From Streptomyces griseomycini (lineage in GTDB: Bacteria > Actinomycetota > Actinomycetes > Streptomycetales > Streptomycetaceae): a DNA stretch of 64,000 nucleotides. Of the stretch, positions 1 to 7,504 are shown piece after piece. The notes under the pieces were generated by a model. It saw only the letters and a program-made list of their open reading frames with translations, did not search any database and was not told the origin of the DNA. Within the stretch, counting starts at the first letter, position 1. Every line of letters begins with the position of its first letter. Both the position numbers and the translations under genes were made by a program. The DNA is taken from the NCBI RefSeq assembly GCF_014203535.1, contig NZ_JACHJI010000022.1, positions 1-64,000 on the forward strand. The letters are read 5' to 3'.

Positions 1-143
1 TCCCCGAAGCCCTTCTTCAGTGCCAGTTCGCGGACGGCCGCGTACGAACCCGCGAAGCCGATCCCGGCGATGATCACGGCACCGGTGACGACCACGCCGA
101 TGAGAACCCGGTGCATCCGTGTCAGCTGCAGTGGCGCGGCCAC
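1..143 (-). CDS. DUF2637 domain protein, N-terminal part
   Basis: This gene runs off the left edge, so only about 47 N-terminal codons are present. The chosen start is a GTG at 143, preceded by a good GGAGGGGAG ribosome site about 6 bases away; an internal ATG at 116 is an alternative. The protein reads VAAPLQLTRMHRVLIGV and continues into a hydrophobic segment and a GFAGSYAAVRELA stretch. That pattern is typical of the DUF2637 membrane proteins of Streptomyces, which are often linked to plasmid-transfer (SpdB-like) or chromosomal accessory genes. The function of the family is not established. It is transcribed away from the two lipoprotein genes to its right only in the sense of lying downstream of them on the same strand. 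Confidence 0.7.
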   Translation of the reverse strand, partial: MAAPLQLTRMHRVLIGVVVTGAVIIAGIGFAGSYAAVRELALKKGFG

Positions 144-234
144 CCGTTACTCCCCTCCCGTGCGTGTTGTTGCGCGCAACAGGGTGGCACACGTGTGCGG
201 GGGAACGAGTGGCCGGTTCCGGTTCAGTGCTCGA

Positions 235-1095
235 TCAGCTCTTGCCCGACGCCTTGGCGGAGGGCTTCGCGTCGGAATCCGGAGCGGACTCCGACCCGGA
301 CTCCGGCTTCGACGCCGAACCGCTCGGTTCGCCGGCCCCGGCGCCCTCGCCGCTCGTCCCCGTCACCGCGGCCACCGCCTCCTCGGCCGCCTTCTTCGCG
401 TCCTTCATCAGGTCGTCGGCGTCCGGAGTCTTGTCACCGGCGAGGCCGGCACCGTTGTAGTCGAGGGTGACGACCACGTTCTCCACGCGCGCCACGACCG
501 TCTGCTGCTTGAAGGTGCCTTCCTTCTTCTTCAGGTCGTACCGCACGGCCGTCGCCTCGTCGCCCGTCCCGGCGACCGGTTCCGCCCGGCTCTTCTGGGC
601 GCCCTCGACCGCCTGCGCGTCCCGGACCTGCTTGTCGTAGTACTCCTTGGCCAGTTCGTCACCCGCGCCGCGCGTCACGTCCGACTCGAAGCGCAGCAGC
701 GACACGTTCAGCCAGCGGAACTGCGAGCCCTTCACGCCGTTGTTGTCGAGGCTGCTCCAGGAGCAGCTGGCGCGCGTCGACACGTCGTCCGACTTGCCCT
801 CCTTGCCCGACTCGGCCTTCGGGACGAGGTCCTCCAGGGTCTTCTTCGACAGCACCTTGCACGACTCGGGGAGCGTCTTGTACGCCGCCGCCCGCACCGT
901 CGGGGACGGACTCGCGGACGCCGACGCCGAAGCGCTCGACGCCTTGTCCCCGCCGTCGTCGGAGCCGGAGTCGGAGGAGCAGCCGGCGGCGACCAGCATC
1001 ACCGGGACGACGCCCGCGCGGACAAGGACGCGGGTGAGGCGCTTCGCTCGCTGGTCGCGCTGGTCACGCTGATCTAGCTGTGCTCGTCGCTGCAT
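235..1095 (-). CDS. DUF3558-type secreted lipoprotein
   Basis: Predicted lipoprotein of 286 residues. After a polar N-terminus with an odd repeated QRDQRDQRDQR stretch there is a hydrophobic segment ending in the lipobox LVAAGC (lipidated Cys near residue 39). A Ser/Ala/Asp-rich linker follows, then a domain beginning LPESCKVLSKKTLEDLVP that contains two conserved Cys. This arrangement is typical of DUF3558 surface lipoproteins of actinomycetes, whose role is unknown. The C-terminus is a low-complexity Ser/Gly/Glu/Lys tail. The start at 1095 has AAGGAA just upstream; an ATG at 1110 is also possible. It lies downstream of a second DUF3558 gene on the same strand, so the two probably form a paralogous pair. 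Confidence 0.8.
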   Translation of the reverse strand: MQRRAQLDQRDQRDQRAKRLTRVLVRAGVVPVMLVAAGCSSDSGSDDGGDKASSASASASASPSPTVRAAAYKTLPESCKVLSKKTLEDLVPKAESGKEGKSDDVSTRASCSWSSLDNNGVKGSQFRWLNVSLLRFESDVTRGAGDELAKEYYDKQVRDAQAVEGAQKSRAEPVAGTGDEATAVRYDLKKKEGTFKQQTVVARVENVVVTLDYNGAGLAGDKTPDADDLMKDAKKAAEEAVAAVTGTSGEGAGAGEPSGSASKPESGSESAPDSDAKPSAKASGKS

Positions 1096-1229
1096 GGTTC
1101 CTTCACTCATGACGCTCGTGTTCCCTGCGGTCGGAACGGGGTCCGAGGGGTCACGGTACGCGGTGAGCCACCTGTGTGGCCTTCCTTCACGTGCTGTGCG
1201 CGTCGGCGTGAAGGGGCCGTGAAAGACGC

Positions 1230-2120
1230 TCAGCCGCCCAGTGAATCGGCCAGCGCGGAGGCCAGTTTCCGCGCCCTGTCCTGCATTTCCTTGCTGTCCG
1301 GGACGGCGCCGACGGTCATCGGCTGCTCCGCGTACTCGATGGTCACGATCACGTTGGACGTGCGGAACACCACAGTCACCGTGCGCTGTTTGGCGGTCGA
1401 ACCGGAGCTGTCCAGCTCGTCGTCGAGGAAGGCCTCGTCGCCGAGGTCCTCCAGGAGGCGGGGTTGGAGGTCCGAGGGGTCGACGGAGGACGGAACGGAC
1501 GCGGAGGAGGAGCCGGACGCGGAGGAGGACGCGGACCCGGACGAGGGGGAGCCGGACGCGGAGGAGGAGGCGGGCCCGGACGAGGGGGAGCCGGACGCGG
1601 AGGGCGACGAACTCGGGCCCGCGGCGGGGCCGCTGCCGGCGTCGGCGGAGCCGGAACCCGTGGCCGTCGGCGCCGGGAGGTGCACCGCCGCCCGCTTCCT
1701 CCCGAAGAGCTGCTCGGCCTGGCTGTCGTCGCTGACGGCGTTGTCGTAGGAGACGACCCGTTCGAAGTCGACCAGCAGGTGGTCGGTCGCCTCCGCCGAC
1801 TCCACCTTCCAACGGCAGCCCACCTTGCGGTCGGTGTCGTACGTGAGGGTCGCCTCACCCGCGTACGCCTTCTCGCGCTGCGTCTCGTCGGTCAACTCCT
1901 CGAGGCCGGGGAGGAGTTCCTCGAGCGCCTGCTCGCCGACCGCGCCGCAGGGCTCGGGCAGGGTGGCGTACTTGCCGGGCTGGGCCGCCTGCGTCGCCGT
2001 GCCCGCGCTCCCCGGGTTGGAGTCGTCCGCCGTGCCGCCGTCGCCCGAGCCGCCGGTGCAGCCGGCCAGCACGGCCGCCAGGAGTGCGGCGACGCCGGGT
2101 ACGTACGCCTTCCGCTGCAC
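1230..2120 (-). CDS. DUF3558-type secreted lipoprotein
   Basis: Paralogue of the preceding gene, 296 residues. I start it at the GTG at 2120 because GAGAGGAG sits 8 bases upstream; an in-frame ATG at 2162 has no such site. The signal peptide ends in VLAGC (Cys 21). The domain core starts LPEPCGAVGEQALEELLPGL and keeps the paired Cys of the family. An insert of about 55 residues made almost only of Ser, Ala, Gly and Pro, with SGSPSSG-like units, splits the domain and is encoded by repetitive DNA. The conserved ending FRTSNVIVTIEYA resembles the first copy. Cell-surface location is inferred; function is unknown. Confidence 0.8.
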   Translation of the reverse strand: MQRKAYVPGVAALLAAVLAGCTGGSGDGGTADDSNPGSAGTATQAAQPGKYATLPEPCGAVGEQALEELLPGLEELTDETQREKAYAGEATLTYDTDRKVGCRWKVESAEATDHLLVDFERVVSYDNAVSDDSQAEQLFGRKRAAVHLPAPTATGSGSADAGSGPAAGPSSSPSASGSPSSGPASSSASGSPSSGSASSSASGSSSASVPSSVDPSDLQPRLLEDLGDEAFLDDELDSSGSTAKQRTVTVVFRTSNVIVTIEYAEQPMTVGAVPDSKEMQDRARKLASALADSLGG

Positions 2121-2166
2121 GGTCGGGCTCCTCTCGACGGTGGGTGCGGGCCGGTCGCCCACGGGG

Positions 2167-2210
2167 TCCCCCAGTGCCTCCGCTGGTGTCCCCCCAGTGT
2201 CCCCGCTGGT
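2167..2210. repeat. Two imperfect 21-22 bp direct repeats
   Basis: Two adjacent copies of a unit reading TCCCCCAGTGCCTCCGCTGG, or its close variant, lie upstream of the lipoprotein start and rtcB. Each copy also contains a CCAG...CTGG dyad, so the stretch may fold. It may carry promoter or regulatory function for the divergent genes, but nothing more can be said from the sequence. Confidence 0.5.
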
Positions 2211-2359
2211 TATTCGCTTGCCGCAGGGGGGCGGCCCCCGCAGACAATGTGTATCGCACGCACTGCCGTGGACGCCGGTCCGTCATCCCTTTTCGTCGAC
2301 CTTGGCGCCGGTTTTGCGATTGGGGACTTCTGTTCGTTCATCGGGGGAAAGAGGACGTT

Positions 2360-3553
2360 ATGTCGTACGTGGAGCTGCCGGGTGCGAAGGTGCCGATCCG
2401 TATGTGGGCGGATCCGGCGACGGTCGAGGAGGGCGCCCTCCAGCAGCTGCGGAACGTGGCCACCCTGCCGTGGATCAAGGGCCTGGCGGTGATGCCGGAC
2501 GTGCACTACGGCAAGGGTGCGACGGTCGGGTCGGTCATCGCGATGCGGGGCGCGGTGTGCCCGGCGGCGGTGGGCGTCGACATCGGCTGCGGCATGTCGG
2601 CGGTGCGGACGTCCCTGACGGCGAACGACCTTCCCGGCGATCTCTCGCGGCTGCGGTCGAAGATCGAGCAGGCGATCCCGGTGGGGCGGGGGATGCACGA
2701 CGACCCCGTCGACCCGGGGCGGCTGCACGGCTTCGCGGCCGGCGGCTGGGACGACTTCTGGGGGCGGTTCGGCGAGGTGGCGGACGCGGTGAAGTTCCGT
2801 CAGGAGCGCGCCACCAAGCAGATGGGGACGCTCGGATCCGGGAATCACTTCGTTGAAGTTTGTACGGATACGGTCGGATCCGTCTGGCTCATGCTCCACT
2901 CCGGTTCCCGGAACATCGGCAAGGAACTCGCCGAGCACCACATCGGCGTGGCCCAGAAGCTCCCGCACAACCAGAACCTGGTCGACCGCGACCTCGCCGT
3001 CTTCGTCGCGGACACCCCGCAGATGGCCGCGTACCGCAACGACCTCTTCTGGGCGCAGGAGTACGCGAAGTACAACCGCTCGATCATGATGGCGCTCCTG
3101 AAGGACGTGATCCGCAAGGAGTTCAAGAAGGCGAAGCCGACCTTCGAGCCGGAGATCAGCGCGCACCACAACTACGTGGCCGAGGAGCGCTACGACGGCA
3201 TGGACCTGCTCGTGACCCGCAAGGGCGCGATCCGCGCGGGTTCCGGCGAGTACGGGATCATCCCGGGGTCGATGGGCACCGGTTCGTACATCGTCAAGGG
3301 CCTCGGGAACCCCGCGTCCTTCAACTCGGCGTCGCACGGCGCCGGCCGGCGCATGAGCCGCAACGCGGCGAAGCGGCGCTTCTCGACGAAGGACCTGGAG
3401 GAGCAGACGCGGGGCGTGGAGTGCCGCAAGGACTCCGGCGTCGTGGACGAGATCCCGGGTGCGTACAAGCCGATCGAGCAGGTCATCGACCAGCAGCGGG
3501 ACCTCGTGGAGGTCGTGGCGAAGCTGAAGCAGGTCGTCTGCGTCAAGGGCTGA
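2360..3553 (+). CDS. rtcB: RtcB-family RNA ligase
   Basis: Homologue of the GTP- and Mn-dependent ligase that joins RNA 2',3'-cyclic phosphate or 3'-phosphate ends to 5'-OH ends; 397 residues, the normal bacterial length. The metal-site motifs are present in order: PDVHYGKG (46-53), VDIGCGMS (73-80), GSGNHFVEV (His163), HSGSR (His180) and AHHN (269-271). The guanylylated histidine corresponds to His326 in SASHGAGR. The ATG is preceded by GAAAGAGGA. No archease or RtcA/RtcR genes are adjacent, so it looks like a stand-alone copy. It is divergent from the DUF3558 pair and convergent with a phosphatase pseudogene. In bacteria its role is tRNA/rRNA repair, inferred from the family. Confidence 0.95.
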   Translation: MSYVELPGAKVPIRMWADPATVEEGALQQLRNVATLPWIKGLAVMPDVHYGKGATVGSVIAMRGAVCPAAVGVDIGCGMSAVRTSLTANDLPGDLSRLRSKIEQAIPVGRGMHDDPVDPGRLHGFAAGGWDDFWGRFGEVADAVKFRQERATKQMGTLGSGNHFVEVCTDTVGSVWLMLHSGSRNIGKELAEHHIGVAQKLPHNQNLVDRDLAVFVADTPQMAAYRNDLFWAQEYAKYNRSIMMALLKDVIRKEFKKAKPTFEPEISAHHNYVAEERYDGMDLLVTRKGAIRAGSGEYGIIPGSMGTGSYIVKGLGNPASFNSASHGAGRRMSRNAAKRRFSTKDLEEQTRGVECRKDSGVVDEIPGAYKPIEQVIDQQRDLVEVVAKLKQVVCVKG

Positions 3554-3598
3554 CGGGGAGGGCGGATCCGCCGGTTCGCCGCGGACCCGCCCCCGTCA
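3551..3598. terminator. Bidirectional terminator-like hairpin
   Basis: An interrupted stem pairs TGACGGGG (3551-3558) with CCCCGTCA (3591-3598), continuing inward through GC-rich imperfect pairs. The outermost pairs are the stop codons of rtcB (+) and of the convergent phosphatase pseudogene (-), so one hairpin could serve both. Confidence 0.6.
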
Positions 3599-4345
3599 CG
3601 CCGGGGCCGGCAGACGGGCCCGCAGGGTGTCCGGGACGTCCTGCGCGTCCGCGCCCAGGACGTGGGCGACGTACGCCCCCGGGGGAGCCGTGGCGTGCCG
3701 CCAGGGCGGTGAGGAACAGCTCCGTCACCTCCGCCGGGGCACGGCCGGAGGCCGGCCAGGCCGGGGCGCGGCCGTCGCTGCGGGCCGTCCACTCGGCCAG
3801 GAGGGCCGGGGCGGCCCGGTCGGAGAGGGCGAAGTCCTCGACGACCGTCTCGCGGGTGACGCCCAGCAGGCCCAGGACCAGGGCGGCCGGCAGGCCCGTG
3901 CGGTCCTTGCCCGAGGCGCAGTGGAAGACCAGGGGGGCGCCGCGCGGGCCGCGTCCGCCACCAGGCGCAGCGCGGCGGCGATCTCCTTCGCGCCGTCCTC
4001 GGCGATCTCCGTGTGGCGCTCCGCCAGGTAGGGGCCGGGGGCGACGCCCGCGGCCAACGCGGCCGGGTCGTAGGGGCGGTGCTCGCTGCTGAGGTTGTGG
4101 TACGCGAAGGACGGGTGCTCCGGGACGGGGCCCCGGGCCCCGGTCTCCCACGGGTGGCGCAGGTCGACGACCGTGCGGATGCCGGGGGAGAGGAAGCGCG
4201 TCCAGTCCGCCGTGTCCGTGCTCAGCTTGCCCAGGGAGTCGGAGCGGTGGAGGAGGCCGGGGCGGACGCGGCGGCCGTCCGCCGTCGGCCGGCCGCCCAG
4301 GTCGCGGAAGTCGTGCGGGGCGTCGAAGGGTATGCGTCTGTCCAC
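3596..4345 (-). pseudogene. Tyrosine-protein phosphatase-like gene with two frameshifts
   Basis: The GTG at 4345 opens a protein starting VDRRIPFDAPHDFRDLGG, the hallmark of the tyrosine/serine phosphatase (DSP-like) family. The catalytic P-loop VFHCASGKDRTG is intact but lies in another frame. Frame is lost near the G6 run at 3932-3937, where one extra base would restore VADAARAAPPLVFHC. It is lost again at the C5G5 run at 3676-3685, where one base fewer gives a normal ending, ...GSPGAYVAHVLGADAQ, stopping at 3598. Both lesions sit in homopolymers, so sequencing error is as likely as true decay. With both repaired it would be a full-length phosphatase of about 250 residues. Confidence 0.75.
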
Positions 4346-4394
4346 GCGCGGCCACCCTGGGTGACCGCGCGGGCGCGGTCCTGCGGTTCTCCGC

Positions 4395-4532
4395 CTACTT
4401 CGCGTGCCGCACGGCGCAGATCATCGCGAACGCCACGATGTGGATGCCGAGGAGGGAGTAGCCCAGGCGGTACCAGACGTAGCGTTCGCGCTTCTTCTCC
4501 GGGGACGGGCGCCGCCTCTCACGGCCCGTCAC
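4395..4532 (-). CDS. Small single-span membrane protein
   Basis: A 45-residue protein: a basic, charged N-terminal third (GRERRRPSPEKKRERY) followed by one hydrophobic helix, LGYSLLGIHIVAFAMICAV, and a short basic end. Its GTG start overlaps the TGA of the upstream SDR gene by four bases (GTGA), and GGGAG lies 7 bases upstream, so translational coupling is likely. It resembles the tiny conserved membrane proteins of streptomycetes (the DUF6126 type comes to mind, but this is not certain). Orientation is probably N-in by the positive-inside rule. Confidence 0.65.
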   Translation of the reverse strand: MTGRERRRPSPEKKRERYVWYRLGYSLLGIHIVAFAMICAVRHAK

Positions 4533-5308
4533 CGCGGCTCCCGGTGGACCTTCGTGTTCGACGCCTGGGCGCGGGGGCGGACGACGAGCAGGTCGATGTT
4601 GACGTGGCTCGGGCGGGTCACCGCCCAGGTGATCGTGTCGGCGACGTCGTCGGCGGTCAGGGGCTCGGCGACGCCCTCGTACACCTTGGCGGCCTTCTCC
4701 ACGTCGCCGCCGAAGCGGGTGAGGGCGAACTCGTCCGTCCTGACCATGCCGGGCGCGATCTCGACGACGCGCACCGGGCGGCCGACGATCTCCAGGCGCA
4801 GCGTCTCGGCGAGGACGTGGGCGCCGTGCTTGGCGGCGACGTAGCCCGCGCCGCCCTCGTAGGTGGCGTGGCCGGCGGTGGAGGACACGACGACGACCGT
4901 GCCGTCGCCGCTCGCCTCCAGCTTGGGCAGCAGGGCCTGGGTGAGGTTGAGGGTGCCGATGACGTTCGTCTCGTACATCGTGCGCCAGTCGTCCGGGTCG
5001 CCGGTCGCGACCGGGTCGGCGCCGAGCGCGCCGCCGGCGTTGTTGACCAGGACGCCGACGGTCCGGAACGCGGTGGCGAACTCGTCGACCGCCGCGCGGT
5101 CGGTGACGTCGAGCGGGTACGCCGTCGCCGAGTGGCCGGCCGCGGTGAGCTCCTCGGCGAGCGCCTCGATGCGGTCCTTGCGGCGGGCGGTGAGGACGAC
5201 GCGGTAACCGGCCTCGGCGAGCCGGCGTGCCGTGGCGGCGCCGATCCCGCTGCTCGCACCCGTGACGACGGCGATGCGGGACGCGGCGGACGGTGCGGCG
5301 GTGGCCAT
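4529..5308 (-). CDS. Short-chain dehydrogenase/reductase (SDR)
   Basis: NAD(P)-dependent classical SDR of 259 residues. The Rossmann motif VVTGASSGIGAATAR begins near residue 14, the structural NNAGG follows, and the catalytic Ser...Tyr-x3-Lys set is visible as VVVVSSTAG and YVAAKHG. The C-terminal part (IAPGMVRTDEF, then LTADDVADTITWAVT) matches the YdfG/serine-3-dehydrogenase-like subgroup acting on small hydroxy acids or alcohols, but the substrate cannot be read from sequence. The start at 5308 has CGAGGAG 5 bases upstream. It is coupled by a GTGA overlap to a 45-residue membrane protein. Confidence 0.88.
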   Translation of the reverse strand: MATAAPSAASRIAVVTGASSGIGAATARRLAEAGYRVVLTARRKDRIEALAEELTAAGHSATAYPLDVTDRAAVDEFATAFRTVGVLVNNAGGALGADPVATGDPDDWRTMYETNVIGTLNLTQALLPKLEASGDGTVVVVSSTAGHATYEGGAGYVAAKHGAHVLAETLRLEIVGRPVRVVEIAPGMVRTDEFALTRFGGDVEKAAKVYEGVAEPLTADDVADTITWAVTRPSHVNIDLLVVRPRAQASNTKVHREPR

Positions 5309-5468
5309 GGGCTGCTCCTCGGACGGTGCGGGCGGAGCGCCCGCGGGCGCCGCGCCGGTGGGGTCGGGGCCGTGCCCGGTCAGCATAGGCGGGCGGGTCG
5401 TCCGGGCGGTGCGCGCGGTGTGCCGGTGGGACAATGAGGGGGGTGGTCCTCCGGCCCGGAGGTGGATC

Positions 5469-5903
5469 ATGGGACAGGCGCGCGAGGTCATGGACCGGCT
5501 CACCGAGGCGGTCACCACGGCCCGGGACCTGGAGGCCCTCGCCGAGCTGTTCGCGGAGGACGCCGTCGCCCTCACCCCCGAGGCGGGGGAGCTGCACGGG
5601 CGCGACGAGATCGTCGAGTACTGGCGCCAGATCACGACGGCGATCCCCGACGCCCGGTTCGAGTCGGTGAGCGCGTACGAGATCGGCGACACCGCCGTCG
5701 ACGAGGGCTACTTCAGCGGCCGGAACACCGGGCCGGTCCAGGCGCCCGACGGGCGGACGCTGCCGGCGACCCAGAAGGCGGTCAGGATCCGCGGGGTGGA
5801 CATCGCCACGGTCGCGGACGGCCGGATCATCGACTACCGGTTGTACTTCGACCAGTGGACCTTCCTCGAGCAGCTGGGACTGCTGCCGGAGCCGTCGTCC
5901 TGA
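5469..5903 (+). CDS. SnoaL/ketosteroid-isomerase-fold protein
   Basis: A 144-residue protein with the NTF2-like fold signature: N-terminal helices (REVMDRLTEAVTTARDLEAL), the segment LFAEDAVALTPEAGELHGRDEIVEYW, and ending strands with DGRIIDYRLYFDQWTFLEQLGLL. This is the pattern of SnoaL-like polyketide cyclase/isomerase proteins. The fold is used by many enzymes and binding proteins, so substrate and role are unknown. GGAGGTGG lies directly upstream of the ATG. It stands alone, divergent from the SDR and convergent with the YnfA gene. Confidence 0.8.
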   Translation: MGQAREVMDRLTEAVTTARDLEALAELFAEDAVALTPEAGELHGRDEIVEYWRQITTAIPDARFESVSAYEIGDTAVDEGYFSGRNTGPVQAPDGRTLPATQKAVRIRGVDIATVADGRIIDYRLYFDQWTFLEQLGLLPEPSS

Positions 5904-5930
5904 ACCGTCGCCCCGAGCCGTGGCCGGCCG

Positions 5931-6266
5931 TCAGCCGTTGCGCGGCGCCCACATGATCACGGCCATGCCGGCGAGGCAGACCAGCGCGCCGGTGACGTCC
6001 CAGCGGTCCGGGCGGTAGCCGTCGGCGACCACGCCCCACAGGATCGAGCCGGCCACGAAGATGCCGCCGTACGCGGCGAGGACGCGGCCGAAGTGGGCGT
6101 CGGGCTGGAAGGTGGCGACGAAGCCGTAGGCGCCGAGGGCGAGGACGCCGCCGGCCGCCCACATCCAGCCGCGGTGCTCGCGCACGCCCTGCCAGACCAG
6201 CCAGGCGCCGCCGATCTCGAGCAGGGCGGCGAGGACGAACAGGGCGGCGGAGCGGAGGATCAGCAT
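5931..6266 (-). CDS. YnfA/UPF0060 family membrane protein
   Basis: A 111-residue integral membrane protein with four predicted helices. The family signature residues are clear: LEIGGAWLVWQGVREHRGW near the first loop and AYGGIFVAGSILWGVVADG before the last two helices. YnfA proteins are related to small multidrug resistance transporters and some have been linked to efflux; transport activity here is inference. The start at 6266 has GAGGCTG about 5 bases upstream. Confidence 0.9.
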   Translation of the reverse strand: MLILRSAALFVLAALLEIGGAWLVWQGVREHRGWMWAAGGVLALGAYGFVATFQPDAHFGRVLAAYGGIFVAGSILWGVVADGYRPDRWDVTGALVCLAGMAVIMWAPRNG

Positions 6267-6405
6267 GGCGGCAGCCTCGCACGCGCAGGGTGAGCCCCCG
6301 GTCCCCGCGTCACCTGGCGGACGGCGCATGACACGGGCCGTACGTGGGATACATCCCGCACGGGGGCCCGCGGTCTCCGCGCGGCGCGGACGGAAGAGGA
6401 GCGCG

Positions 6406-6888
6406 ATGCCGGAGAACACGCGGTCGGAGCTGACGGCGGAGCTGGCCGTGGTGTCCCGGCGCCACATGGCCTCCTACGCCCTGTTCAGCCAGGCCCTCGC
6501 CGATCACCTGGGCCTGCACCCCACCGATCTGCAGTGCCTGAACCTGCTGACGCTGGAGGGCGGACCGGTGACGACCGGCCGGATCGCGGAGCTGACGGGG
6601 CTGACGACCGGGTCGGCGACGCGGCTGGTGGACCGGCTGGAGCGGGCGGGGTACGTGGTCCGGGAGCGGGACGAGGGCGACCGGCGGCGGGTGCTGGTGG
6701 CGACGGTGCCGGAGAGGGCCGCCGAGTTCGGCCGGGTGTGGGACCGCCTCGGCGGCGGCTGGACCGCGCTCTTCGACGACCTGGACGACTCCGAACTCGC
6801 GCTGTTCATCGACCACCTGAGGCGTGCGACGGACTTCGGCGCGCAGCAGGCCGAGCGCCTGCGGGCGGGGGAGGTCCGGGAGGCCTAG
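6406..6888 (+). CDS. MarR-family transcriptional regulator
   Basis: A 160-residue winged-helix regulator. The DNA-binding part is recognisable as TTGRIAELTGLTTGSATRLVDRL followed by the wing GYVVRERDEGDRRRVLV, and both ends carry dimerisation helices. AAGAGGA lies upstream of the ATG. MarR proteins usually repress efflux or catabolic genes and respond to phenolic ligands; no target is obvious next to it, although YnfA is divergent from it across a 139-bp gap. The TAG stop codon is part of the CTAG end of the inverted-repeat element at 6884-6964, so the last codons may have changed when that element inserted. Confidence 0.9.
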   Translation: MPENTRSELTAELAVVSRRHMASYALFSQALADHLGLHPTDLQCLNLLTLEGGPVTTGRIAELTGLTTGSATRLVDRLERAGYVVRERDEGDRRRVLVATVPERAAEFGRVWDRLGGGWTALFDDLDDSELALFIDHLRRATDFGAQQAERLRAGEVREA

Positions 6889-6964
6889 GGCCTCTCGTTC
6901 GGATCATGCCGGGCTCGCGGGGTCCGGTGCCTGATCCGGCCTGATCCAAACGCGAGACCCTAGG
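6884..6964. mobile_element. MITE-like inverted-repeat element in CTAG
   Basis: An 81-bp element with terminal inverted repeats of about 23 bp (6884-6906 and 6942-6964, about 20 of 23 matching). The outer ends read CCTAGGG and the inner ends GGATCA/TGATCC. It contains no coding capacity. CTAG at each end fits insertion into a CTAG target with TA duplication, the preference known for IS630/Tc1-type elements, so it could be a non-autonomous derivative. Both flanking convergent genes (MarR on +, HxlR on -) stop at the TAG inside its two ends. It may also act as a bidirectional terminator. Confidence 0.6.
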
Positions 6965-7379
6965 AGGCCCGAGAGGTCTCGCCCGCCTCCGCGTCGTGGC
7001 GTTCCCGCGCGCGGTGCACCTCGTCGAAGTGGGTCTCCGCCCAGTCCTTCACGGCGGTCAGGAGCAGGCTCAGGCTGTGGCCGAGCGGGGTGAGCGCGTA
7101 GTCGACGCGGACGGGGACGGACGGGGTCACGGTGCGGGTGAGGATGCCGTCGCGCTCCAGTGAACGCAGCGTCTGCGTCAGCATCTTGGGGCTGACGCCG
7201 GCGATCTTCCGGCCGAGGTCGCTGTAGCGCATGGGGCCGGCGGCGAGGGCGCTGACGACCAGGCTGACCCACTTGTCGCTGATGCGGTCCAGGAGCTGGT
7301 TGGTGGGGCATTCCTTGAGGAACGCGTCGTACGCGAAGCGCGCCTGTTCGCGCCGCTGGGCCGCCGTCATGGTCGCCAT
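6960..7379 (-). CDS. HxlR-family transcriptional regulator
   Basis: A 139-residue winged-helix protein of the HxlR type. Near the N-terminus a Cys (KECPTNQLLDRISDKWVSLV) matches the redox or aldehyde-sensing Cys common in the family. The HTH follows as RYSDLGRKIAGVSPKMLTQT, and the wing as VDYALTPLGHSL. GGAGGTGAG precedes the ATG at 7379. It is divergent from a quinone-type oxidoreductase gene. HxlR regulators often control the adjacent divergent reductase in response to electrophiles such as quinones or formaldehyde, so that gene is the likely target. Its TAG stop is supplied by the CTAG end of the adjoining inverted repeat. Confidence 0.9.
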   Translation of the reverse strand: MATMTAAQRREQARFAYDAFLKECPTNQLLDRISDKWVSLVVSALAAGPMRYSDLGRKIAGVSPKMLTQTLRSLERDGILTRTVTPSVPVRVDYALTPLGHSLSLLLTAVKDWAETHFDEVHRARERHDAEAGETSRAS

Positions 7380-7410
7380 GGCTCACCTCCGGGAGACGTA
7401 CGCACTCTCA

Positions 7411-7436
7411 GGTAACTACTTCCTTCTGGATAGTAG
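7411..7436. promoter_or_regulatory. Probable HxlR operator
   Basis: Within the divergent gap there is a dyad, CTACT (7416-7420) and AGTAG (7432-7436), embedded in the A/T-richer sequence GGTAACTACTTCC...GGATAGTAG. The location and lower GC suit an operator for the HxlR protein controlling both directions. Confidence 0.5.
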
Positions 7437-7504
7437 CTCTTCCTAGGGTTGCCGTCAGTCGCGGGGACACCGCGGTGAACAGCCACAACCAGGGAGTTTC
7501 CGTC

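Noticed and set aside
70..1077. Long + strand open frames across the lipoprotein genes
   Set aside because: They are Arg/Gly/Val-rich mirror frames of the GC-rich - strand genes, with no ribosome sites or domains.
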